DNA of 11,828 nucleotides, from positions 1 to 11,828 of the forward strand of contig JBKPDV010000180.1 in NCBI GenBank assembly GCA_046728075.1, given 5' to 3'. Shown here piece after piece: positions 6,803 through 11,828 of the stretch. The notes under the pieces were generated by a model, which saw nothing but the letters and a program-made list of their open reading frames with translations, was not told the DNA's origin and did no database searches. The position numbers and the translations under genes were made by a program. This stretch comes from JBKPDV01 sp046728075 (GTDB taxonomy: Bacteria; Acidobacteriota; Thermoanaerobaculia; UBA5066; Gp7-AA6). Position 1 is the stretch's first letter, and every line of letters begins with the position of its first letter.

Positions 6803-8602
6803 ATGACCGATCCGAGCCTCATTCGCAACTTCTCCATCGTCGCGCACATCGATCACGGCAAGACGACGCTGTCGGACCGCCTGCTCCAGCGGTGCGGCGC
6901 CGTCTCGGCGCGTGAGATGCACGAGCAGATGCTCGACGACATGGAGCTCGAGCAGGAACGCGGAATCACGATCAAGGCGCGGGCCGTGACGCTGCGCTAC
7001 CTGGCCAAGGACGGCCGGGAGTACACCCTGAATCTGATCGACACTCCCGGCCACGTGGACTTCTCCTACGAGGTGTCCCGGTCCCTGGCCGCGTGCGAAG
7101 GGGCAATCCTCGTCGTGGACGCCACGCAGGGGGTCGAAGCCCAGACGCTCGCCAACGCATACCTGGCCGTCCACAACAACCTGACGGTCCTGCCTGTGAT
7201 CAACAAGATCGATCTCCCGTCGGCCGAGCCCGAGCGCGCGCGGGAACAGATCGAGCAGGTCATCGGAATCCCGGCGCACGATGCCGTCCTGACTTCCGCC
7301 AAGCAGGGAATCGGCATCGACGAGCTCTTAGAGCGGATCGTCCGCGACATCCCTCCTCCCAAGGGAGACCCTCAGGCGCCGCTGAAAGCTCTTCTTTTTG
7401 ACTCGTGGTACGACCCGTATCGCGGGGTGACATCCCTCGTGCGAATTCTCGACGGCCACCTCGGCCCCCGCATGAAGATCCGCGCGATGGGGACAGGGCT
7501 CGAGTCGGAGGTCGAGGAGGTCGGCATCTTCAAGCCTCAGCGGGAGTCCGTCTCGCGGCTCTCGGTTGGAGAAGTCGGCTTTATCTCCGCCAACATCAAG
7601 GATCTCCATTCGACGCGCATCGGCGACACCATCACGGAGCTCTCGCGGCCGACCGCCGAGCCCCTGCCGGGCTTCGCGGAGGCCAAGCCGATGGTTTTCG
7701 CGGGCCTCTTCCCGACCGACGCCGATGACTACGGCAACCTGAGGGATGCCTGCGAGAAGCTGCGCTTGAACGATGCCTCTTTCACTTTCGTGCCGGAGAA
7801 CTCGACGGCATTGGGATTTGGGTTCCGGTGCGGTTTCCTCGGGCTTCTCCACATGGAGATCGTCCAGGAGCGGCTCGAGCGCGAGTTCGATCTCGACCTG
7901 ATCACGACCGCGCCCGGGGTCAACTACCGCGTGACAACGACCAAGGGGGAGGTCCTGGACATCGTCAACCCGAACCATCTTCCCGCCGCGAGCACGATCG
8001 AGAAGATGGAGGAACCGTACATCGTCTCGACGATCATCACCCGCGACGATTTCCTGGGGGGGCTGCTGAAGCTCTCCGAGGAGCGTCGGGGCGTTCAAAA
8101 GTCGATGGAATACCTCTCCTCCAACCGGGTCGTGCTGACCTACGAGTTCCCGTTGAACGAGGTCGTGCTCGACTTCTACGACAAGCTCAAGTCGATCTCG
8201 AAGGGTTACGCCTCTTTCGACTACGAGTTCATCGGCTATCGGGAGGGGGACCTCGTCAAGCTCGACATCCTGGTCAATGGAGAGCCCGTCGATGCTCTTT
8301 CCCTGATCGTCCACCGGGAGGAGTCGGCGCCCAAAGGGCGGCTTCTCGCCTCAAAGATGAAAGAAATCATCCCCCGACAGATGTTTGAGGTGGTGATCCA
8401 GGCGGCCATCGGGTCCAAGATCATCGCCCGGGAGACGGTCTCCGCGATGCGCAAGAACGTGCTGGCCAAGTGTTACGGCGGAGACATCACACGCAAAAGG
8501 AAGCTGTTGGAGAAGCAGAAGGAGGGAAAGAAGCGGATGAAGAGAGTGGGCCGGGTGGACATTCCCCAGGAGGCCTTCCTCGCCGTTTTGAAGACCGAAT
8601 GA
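6803..8602 (+). CDS. lepA: Elongation factor 4 (LepA), translational GTPase
   Basis: This 599-residue GTPase is related to EF-G and acts on ribosomes, where it is linked to back-translocation, initiation and 30S assembly. G1 AHIDHGKTT is at 14-22, G2 RGITI at 53-57, G3 DTPGH at 80-84, G4 NKID at 134-137 and G5 TSAK further on. The middle region contains the LepA-typical FCGFLGLLHMEI-like segment (here RCGFLGLLHMEI). The C-terminal domain unique to LepA ends in a GRVDIPQEAFLAVLK segment, so the gene is full length. The ATG at 6803 gives the standard N-terminus directly before SIVAHIDHGK. The ribosome-binding region is taken up by the right arm of a hairpin, and no Shine-Dalgarno is visible. 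The stop overlaps the first lepB start (ATGA). Confidence 0.98.
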   Translation: MTDPSLIRNFSIVAHIDHGKTTLSDRLLQRCGAVSAREMHEQMLDDMELEQERGITIKARAVTLRYLAKDGREYTLNLIDTPGHVDFSYEVSRSLAACEGAILVVDATQGVEAQTLANAYLAVHNNLTVLPVINKIDLPSAEPERAREQIEQVIGIPAHDAVLTSAKQGIGIDELLERIVRDIPPPKGDPQAPLKALLFDSWYDPYRGVTSLVRILDGHLGPRMKIRAMGTGLESEVEEVGIFKPQRESVSRLSVGEVGFISANIKDLHSTRIGDTITELSRPTAEPLPGFAEAKPMVFAGLFPTDADDYGNLRDACEKLRLNDASFTFVPENSTALGFGFRCGFLGLLHMEIVQERLEREFDLDLITTAPGVNYRVTTTKGEVLDIVNPNHLPAASTIEKMEEPYIVSTIITRDDFLGGLLKLSEERRGVQKSMEYLSSNRVVLTYEFPLNEVVLDFYDKLKSISKGYASFDYEFIGYREGDLVKLDILVNGEPVDALSLIVHREESAPKGRLLASKMKEIIPRQMFEVVIQAAIGSKIIARETVSAMRKNVLAKCYGGDITRKRKLLEKQKEGKKRMKRVGRVDIPQEAFLAVLKTE

Positions 8603-9348
8603 CGAAAGAAGAAAAAGGGCCAGCCGAGGAGGAATCCGGTCCGACGCACCCGGAGCACTCTTCCTCCCGCGAGTGGTACGAGTCGCTCCTGGTGGCGGCG
8701 ATTTTCGTGCTCTTCGTGCGGACCTTCGTCGTCCAGACGTATCAGGTTCCGACCGGATCGATGGAGTCGACGATCCTCGTCGGCGACCACCTGCTCGTCA
8801 ATAAGTTCGCTTATGGCCCGCGCCTGCCCTGGCTCGCCCGGCTGCTTCCCTACCGCGACGTGCACCGCGGCGACATCATCGTGTTCAAGAAACCGGGAGA
8901 CGACGTCAACGACGGCAACGTGCTCGTCAAGCGAGCCGTCGGGACCCCGGGCGACACGATCAAGGTGCGAGACAAGAAACTCTTCGTCAACGGCCAGCCC
9001 GCCGACGGGCCCTATGTTCAGCACATCTTTCCCGAGGTCATTCCCGACGAGCCGTCGGCTCCCTGGGACGGCAAACTGCGCGACCAGTACGGCCCCTTCG
9101 CTGTCCCCGCCGGAAACTACTTCGGGATGGGGGACAACCGCGACAACTCGCTGGACAGCCGGTTCTGGGGGACGATCCCTCGCGAGAACATCTTCGGGCG
9201 GCCCTTTCTGATCTATTGGTCTTACGAGGCCGAACCGAACTCGCACATCTGGCGCGGGCCGGTCGCGAAGGTTCGGCAGCTCCTCTCGGTTGCGATCCAT
9301 TTCTTTTCGCGGACAAGATGGGACCGGATGTTTCACCTCGTCCGCTGA
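8599..9348 (+). CDS. lepB: Signal peptidase I, first copy
   Basis: This 249-residue membrane-anchored Ser/Lys protease removes signal peptides from exported proteins on the periplasmic face. A charged N-terminus of ~25 residues precedes one membrane helix (about 27-45). The nucleophile Ser54 lies in PTGSMEST, the general base Lys111 in VLVKRAVGTPGD, and the GDNR box at 178-181 is followed by SLDSRFWG. The longer frame upstream overlaps lepA. The ATG at 8599 is preferred because it overlaps the lepA stop as ATGA, which fits translational coupling. A second lepB follows immediately, and its start lies inside this gene's 3' end. lepA-lepB adjacency is common in bacteria. Confidence 0.95.
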   Translation: MTKEEKGPAEEESGPTHPEHSSSREWYESLLVAAIFVLFVRTFVVQTYQVPTGSMESTILVGDHLLVNKFAYGPRLPWLARLLPYRDVHRGDIIVFKKPGDDVNDGNVLVKRAVGTPGDTIKVRDKKLFVNGQPADGPYVQHIFPEVIPDEPSAPWDGKLRDQYGPFAVPAGNYFGMGDNRDNSLDSRFWGTIPRENIFGRPFLIYWSYEAEPNSHIWRGPVAKVRQLLSVAIHFFSRTRWDRMFHLVR

Positions 9349-10028
9349 CCGTCCGGGGGCTCTCCGAAACTCCGCTCGAAGCCTCGGCCACGCGTTCGCG
9401 GTTCAGAGAGGTCGTTGAAGTCGTCCTCGCCGCGGTCATCTTCGCGCTTTTCGCGCGAACGTTCCTGGTTCAGGCCTTCGTCGTGCCGAGCCCGTCGATG
9501 GAAGACACCCTCCTGATCGGAGACCATCTCCTCGTCAACAAGTTCGGCAACGCTCCGCACGGCCGTTTTCTCGCGAAGCTTCTGCCGTATCGAGAGGCTC
9601 GGCGCGGCGACATCATTGTGTTCAAGTTTCCGAAAGACCCGGCGACCGATTACGTCAAGCGCGTCGTGGCGCTGCCCGGCGATACGGTCGAGGTCAGGGG
9701 CGACGCCGTTCTCGTCAATGGAGTCGAGGTGCCGCCGCAGACGGCACGCGGCGGGCCCGCTCCCGGGGCCGAGACTGCAGGCGAAGAAGTCCGCGTGGTA
9801 CCGCTCCGAGTCCCCCCCGAAAAGTATTTCGCGATGGGGGACAACCGGCACGAGTCCTACGACAGCCGGTTCTGGGGCCCCGTGCCGGCCGCGAACGTCA
9901 AGGGACGCGCGCTGCTCATCTATTGGTCCTTTGACGGCGGGCCACCGCCCAACGGCGGTCTTTTCCAGCGGGCTCTCGCTCGAATCGGCCGCACCCGCTG
10001 GTCCCGCACCTTCCGCCTCGTCCGGTAG
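9318..10028 (+). CDS. lepB: Signal peptidase I, second tandem copy
   Basis: This 236-residue paralogue of the preceding gene has a single N-terminal membrane helix (about 31-50). The nucleophile is Ser60 in PSPSMEDT, the general base is Lys114 in DYVKRVVALPGD, and the GDNR box is at 174-177, followed by ESYDSRFWG. Both copies share an unusual C-terminus of the form RTRW-R-F-LVR, which points to duplication within this locus. The start at ATG 9318 lies inside the first copy, giving a 31-nt overlap. No later ATG, GTG or TTG precedes the membrane segment. The catalytic dyad is intact in both copies, so both are predicted to be active. The insert between the Lys and GDNR boxes differs, with a Gly/Pro/Ala-rich stretch here. 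A 416-nt structured gap follows. Confidence 0.93.
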   Translation: MGPDVSPRPLTVRGLSETPLEASATRSRFREVVEVVLAAVIFALFARTFLVQAFVVPSPSMEDTLLIGDHLLVNKFGNAPHGRFLAKLLPYREARRGDIIVFKFPKDPATDYVKRVVALPGDTVEVRGDAVLVNGVEVPPQTARGGPAPGAETAGEEVRVVPLRVPPEKYFAMGDNRHESYDSRFWGPVPAANVKGRALLIYWSFDGGPPPNGGLFQRALARIGRTRWSRTFRLVR

Positions 10029-10097
10029 GGTGAGTTGAAACCTCAAACCACTTCAAGAGAGAGATCTAGAGGAAATTTCTTCGGCCCCTTAGCTCGC

Positions 10098-10159
10098 CGA
10101 CCCGGTAACAGTCCGGGTCGCGGCGCGCGAATTCTCCCAGAGGGGGGAGGCGCGCGCCG
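10098..10159. other. Strong hairpins downstream of lepB2
   Basis: CGACCCGG (10098-10105) pairs perfectly with CCGGGTCG (10113-10120) across the 7-nt loop TAACAGT. Directly after it, CGGCGCGC (10121-10128) pairs with GCGCGCCG (10152-10159), enclosing a CTCCC/GGGAG stem (10134-10138 with 10145-10149). These begin 70 nt after the lepB2 stop. No T-run follows, so an intrinsic terminator is possible but not supported by the usual signature. The second stem overlaps the start of the 119-bp tandem repeat. Confidence 0.65.
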
Positions 10160-10386
10160 CGGGAGCGTGAGCGCCCGAGGGACCAGGCGCTCGGTCGAGG
10201 CCCTTTGGCCGAGCCGAGCGCCGGTGCGCCAAAGGCGCAGGTCCCGAGCAAGCGGAGGCGACGTGCAGGCGCACGCCGCGGGAGCGAGAGCGCGCGAGGG
10301 ACCAGGCTCGCGGTCGAGCCCCTTTGGCCGAGCCGAGCGCCGGTGCGCCCGCAGGCGCAGGGTCCGAGTAAGCGGAAGCGACGTGA
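10148..10386. repeat. Two tandem copies of a 119-bp GC-rich structured repeat
   Basis: Copy 1 (about 10148-10266) and copy 2 (about 10267-10386) are highly similar and offset by 119-120 bp. A degenerate beginning of a third copy follows. In copy 1 a three-way junction can be drawn. GGGACC (10179-10184) pairs with GGTCCC (10240-10245). Inside, GGCGCTCGG (10186-10194) pairs with CCGAGCGCC (10214-10222), and TGCGCC (10225-10230) pairs with GGCGCA (10234-10239). In copy 2 the outer GGACC/GGTCC stem and the TGCGCC/GGCGCA stem are kept, while the loop changes from AAA to CGCA. The minus strand is open in several frames through the repeat, but the period is not a multiple of three and the frames look compositional. 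No gene is called in this gap. Confidence 0.85.
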
Positions 10387-10434
10387 AGCGGCAGCCACGT
10401 TTCGGCTTCCTGAGGGTACAATCGTTCCACTTCC

Positions 10435-10440
10435 AGGAGG
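10435..10440 (+). promoter_or_regulatory. Shine-Dalgarno site for the DUF4845-like gene
   Basis: AGGAGG is followed by the 4-nt spacer TTGG and ATG at 10445. It decides the start, because the frame is open further upstream through the GC-rich repeat. A TACAAT at 10417-10422 resembles a -10 box, but no matching -35 is seen. Confidence 0.85.
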
Positions 10441-10444
10441 TTGG

Positions 10445-10819
10445 ATGAGACGTTCGCGCGGCACCCGCGGCGAAGGCAAGGTCGGGTGCATCATCTGGCT
10501 CATCATCGTGGCCATTACCGGCTACCTGCTCTACATGTTCGTCCCGGTAAAAATGGCGACCGCGCGATTCGAGGACTTCATGGCGGAAGAGGCCGGCTTC
10601 GCCTCGATCCGAGGTATCCGGGAAATCGAGAGGAATATCCTGACGAAGGCGAAGGATCTCCGGCTGCCCATCACCAAGGACAACCTCATCATCACCAAGA
10701 GTCGGGAGAAGATCAGGGTCGAGGCGCACTACGAAGTCGTTGTCGACCTTTTCGGCGGCAACTACAAGTACGTCTGGAAGTTCGATCCTGTGGTCGAGCG
10801 GCCGCTCTTCAACGTGTAA
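10445..10819 (+). CDS. Small membrane-anchored DUF4845-like protein
   Basis: This 124-residue protein of unknown function has a basic N-terminus (RRSRGTRGEGK), one membrane helix at about residues 13-33 (VGCIIWLIIVAITGYLLYMF), and a soluble domain of ~90 residues. The soluble part includes IREIERNILTKAKDLRLPI, then KDNLIITK and VEAHYEVVVDLFGGNYKYVWKFDP. This layout matches the DUF4845 proteins found next to lepB in many proteobacteria: a short N-terminal anchor, an LVPV-like segment after the helix, a paired helix, and a V-YE-V-LFG strand pair ending F-P. The assignment is by pattern and synteny, not a database search. The start is set by AGGAGG at 10435-10440. The gene ends with two adjacent stops, TAA and TAG. 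A heptad hairpin follows within 8 nt. Confidence 0.75.
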   Translation: MRRSRGTRGEGKVGCIIWLIIVAITGYLLYMFVPVKMATARFEDFMAEEAGFASIRGIREIERNILTKAKDLRLPITKDNLIITKSREKIRVEAHYEVVVDLFGGNYKYVWKFDPVVERPLFNV

Positions 10820-10826
10820 TAGTTTT

Positions 10827-10894
10827 CAGCTTGCAGCTTGCAGCTCTCCGCTGACGGCGTCAGCCCAAGCTCTGGCTGAGAGCTGAGAGCTCCC
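10827..10894. repeat. Heptad inverted repeat (CAGCTTG/CAGCTCT) before merR
   Basis: The left arm holds heptads CAGCTTG, CAGCTTG and CAGCTCT (10827-10847), then CCGCTGA. The right arm holds GGCTGAG, AGCTGAG and AGCTCCC (10874-10894). Arms 10835-10848 and 10878-10891 pair at 12 of 14 positions. A small inner stem, GCTGAC-GGC-GTCAGC, lies at 10850-10864. The element begins 8 nt after the upstream stop and ends 4 nt before the merR ATG, so it fills the gap and covers the ribosome-binding region. Confidence 0.88.
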
Positions 10895-10898
10895 ATTC

Positions 10899-11300
10899 AT
10901 GCGCAGAGCTCAGACTTTCGGTCTCACGATCGCGGAGGTCTCGCGCCAGACGGGGATTCCCGTCACGACTCTCAGGTTCTACGAAAAAGAGCTCGCGGGA
11001 CTGCTGCCGTTGCGCCGCACCCGGGGCGGACACCGCCGATACCGTCCGGAAGACGTCGCGCGCCTGGCCGCCGTGCGGAAACTGACCGACAGCGAAGGAA
11101 TGAAGCTGGCCGATGTCCGCCGGGTCCTGTCCTCGCGAGGCGATTTCGAGCCCTTGAAGGACCAGCTCGACCGTCTGCGTGAGATTCTTTTCCAGGAGTC
11201 GGGAAGAATCGACGAGTTGCTCCACCGAACTTCCCGGCTGGAGGAGCGGCTGACCGAGCTCGAAGGGCGGCCGAACAGGCCGCGAAAGTGGTTCAAGTGA
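10899..11300 (+). CDS. MerR-family transcriptional regulator
   Basis: This 133-residue DNA-binding protein has an N-terminal winged helix-turn-helix of MerR type. LTIAEVSRQTGIPVTTLRFYEKE (about 9-31) is the recognition region, GGHRRYRPEDVARLAAVRKL is the wing and second helix, and GMKLADVRRVL follows. The C-terminal third (about 85-125) is a heptad-rich amphipathic helix (LKDQLDRLREILFQESGRIDELLHRTSRLEERLTEL), a likely dimerisation coiled coil. No cysteine cluster for metal sensing is present, so a metal-responsive role is not supported. The effector and target are unknown. The ATG at 10899 has no clear Shine-Dalgarno because a repeat arm lies there. It stands alone between two heptad repeats. 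Confidence 0.9.
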   Translation: MRRAQTFGLTIAEVSRQTGIPVTTLRFYEKELAGLLPLRRTRGGHRRYRPEDVARLAAVRKLTDSEGMKLADVRRVLSSRGDFEPLKDQLDRLREILFQESGRIDELLHRTSRLEERLTELEGRPNRPRKWFK

Positions 11301-11301
11301 A

Positions 11302-11392
11302 GAGCTGACAGCTCACAGCTTTCAGCTCTCCAGCCGGGCATGCCGGACGCCGTTTTTGGCTGACAGCTGAGAGCTGAAAGCTGAAAGGTCAG
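11302..11392. repeat. Heptad inverted repeat (CAGCTNN) downstream of merR
   Basis: The left arm holds GAGCTGA, CAGCTCA, CAGCTTT and CAGCTCT (11302-11329). The right arm holds GGCTGAC, AGCTGAG, AGCTGAA, AGCTGAA and AGGTCAG (11358-11392). Segments 11316-11330 and 11369-11383 form a perfect 15-bp stem. The array starts 2 nt after the merR stop. The loop contains CCGG-GCATG-CCGG (11334-11346) and a T5 run (11353-11357), which is only weakly terminator-like. The words are shared with the repeat before merR. Confidence 0.93.
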
Positions 11393-11401
11393 GCCTGAGA
11401 C

Positions 11402-11428
11402 GGGGAATAAACTCCAGCGCCGGTGACT
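11402..11428 (+). promoter_or_regulatory. Possible ECF-sigma-type promoter before the thioredoxin-fold gene
   Basis: GGGGAATAAAC (11402-11412) is followed about 10 nt later by GGTGACT (11422-11428), 28 nt before the start codon. The GGGAATAA element resembles -35 motifs of some extracytoplasmic-function sigma factors. The spacing and the -10 element are uncertain, so this is a suggestion by appearance only. Confidence 0.2.
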
Positions 11429-11455
11429 AGGAAGAGACGCGAACAAGGAGGCGAT

Positions 11456-11828
11456 ATGCGGATGAACTGGCTGCGAGCGACTCTGATGACGGCGGCTTTG
11501 ATCGGACTGGCCACGGCGGCTCGGGCGGCAGGGCCGGACGTCGGCGCCACAGCGCCGGCTTTCACGCTGACGACTCTGGACGGCCAGCCATTTTCCCTCT
11601 CGGACGCGGCCAAGAGTCACAAGGCCGTCGTCGTCATGTTCATCGCGACGAAGTGCCCCTACTCCAATGCCTACAACGACCGGATGCGCGATATGGCAGC
11701 CACCTACGAGAAGCGGGGAGTGCTCTTTGTCGGCATCAACAGCAACAAGACGGAGCCGGCCGACGAAGTGCGCGAACACGCCAGGAAACACGGCTTCGCT
11801 TTTCCGCTGATGAAGGATCCGGAGAACA
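11456..11828 (+). CDS. Exported thioredoxin-fold (AhpC/TSA-like redoxin) protein, 3' end outside the window
   Basis: The first 124 codons of a gene run off the right edge. A signal peptide is clear (MRMNWLRATLMTAALIGLA, cleavage near AARA-A at about residue 24), so the protein is exported. It continues with GATAPAFTLTTLDGQPFSLSD, the N-terminal signature of peroxiredoxin/redoxin domains, then VVVMFIATKCPYSNAYNDRM with a single cysteine (Cys67) in a CPYS context, and VLFVGINSN. This fits AhpC/TSA-type thiol peroxidases or related thioredoxin-like proteins of the periplasm. The CPYS motif lacks the second cysteine of a CxxC oxidoreductase site. The start at ATG 11456 is supported by AAGGAGG (11445-11451) 4 nt upstream. 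The role cannot be narrowed without the C-terminal part. Confidence 0.88.
   Translation, partial: MRMNWLRATLMTAALIGLATAARAAGPDVGATAPAFTLTTLDGQPFSLSDAAKSHKAVVVMFIATKCPYSNAYNDRMRDMAATYEKRGVLFVGINSNKTEPADEVREHARKHGFAFPLMKDPEN

Noticed and set aside
7328..8314. Long open frame on the minus strand opposite lepA (328 codons)
   Set aside because: It is antisense to the highly conserved lepA, with no recognisable motif and a composition explained by the GC-rich codons of the sense gene.
10043..10729. Minus-strand open frame through the 119-bp repeats
   Set aside because: The repeat period is not a multiple of three and several frames are open together, so openness reflects GC content. It also overlaps the DUF4845-like gene, which has a strong Shine-Dalgarno.
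11334..11357. Intrinsic terminator after merR (CCGG stem with downstream T5)
   Set aside because: The stem is only 4 bp and the T run is separated from it by 6 bases. The larger heptad stem does not end in a T run.
11302..11392. CRISPR-like array
   Set aside because: The units are 7 bp with no spacers, no 23-40 bp repeats and no cas genes nearby.

Overview
The window is 11.8 kb of high-GC bacterial chromosome with dense, housekeeping-type gene content. Nothing in it indicates phage, plasmid or transposon origin. The lineage cannot be fixed from the sequence alone. The GC-rich coding style, the pgk-tpiA-secG cluster, the lepA-lepB-DUF4845-like cluster and the abundant short-period intergenic repeats would fit an uncultured Acidobacteriota-like or similar deep-branching Gram-negative bacterium. 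This placement is an inference with low to moderate confidence. The first ~100 bases are extremely G-rich and may be a low-quality contig end.

Left part (1-2753, minus strand): pgk overlaps tpiA by 4 nt. tpiA is followed by a 200-nt gap with a G/C-rich inverted repeat, then secG (TTG start with a strong Shine-Dalgarno), then a tRNA-Leu(GAG) that begins only 3 nt after the secG stop. The set covers lower glycolysis, a Sec translocon subunit and a tRNA, and reads as one transcription unit. No gap (GAPDH) gene lies upstream of pgk inside the window.

Middle and right part (2857-11828, plus strand): a secreted gamma-glutamyltransferase is divergent from pgk. After it come mtnA (methionine salvage), tsaD (t6A tRNA modification), lepA (EF4), two tandem signal peptidase I paralogues, a small membrane-anchored DUF4845-like protein, a MerR-type regulator and the first two thirds or so of a secreted thioredoxin-fold protein. 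ggt/mtnA are 8 nt apart and lepA/lepB1/lepB2 overlap, so these are probably co-transcribed blocks.

The most unusual feature lies between the genes. Every gap longer than 8 nt carries short-period tandem repeats, usually arranged as an inverted pair. Five gaps hold heptads that can all be written CAG-Y-NNN, with the last bases specific to the locus (CAGCGCC, CAGTCGA, CAGCTTG/CAGCTTT/CAGCTCT). Two gaps hold G/C octads (ACGGGGGG / CCCCCCGT). One holds a 119-bp tandem repeat that can fold into a three-way junction. The arrays begin within a few bases of stop codons, and in mtnA they run into the coding sequence. They may act as 3' hairpins or be a fast-changing repeat family.
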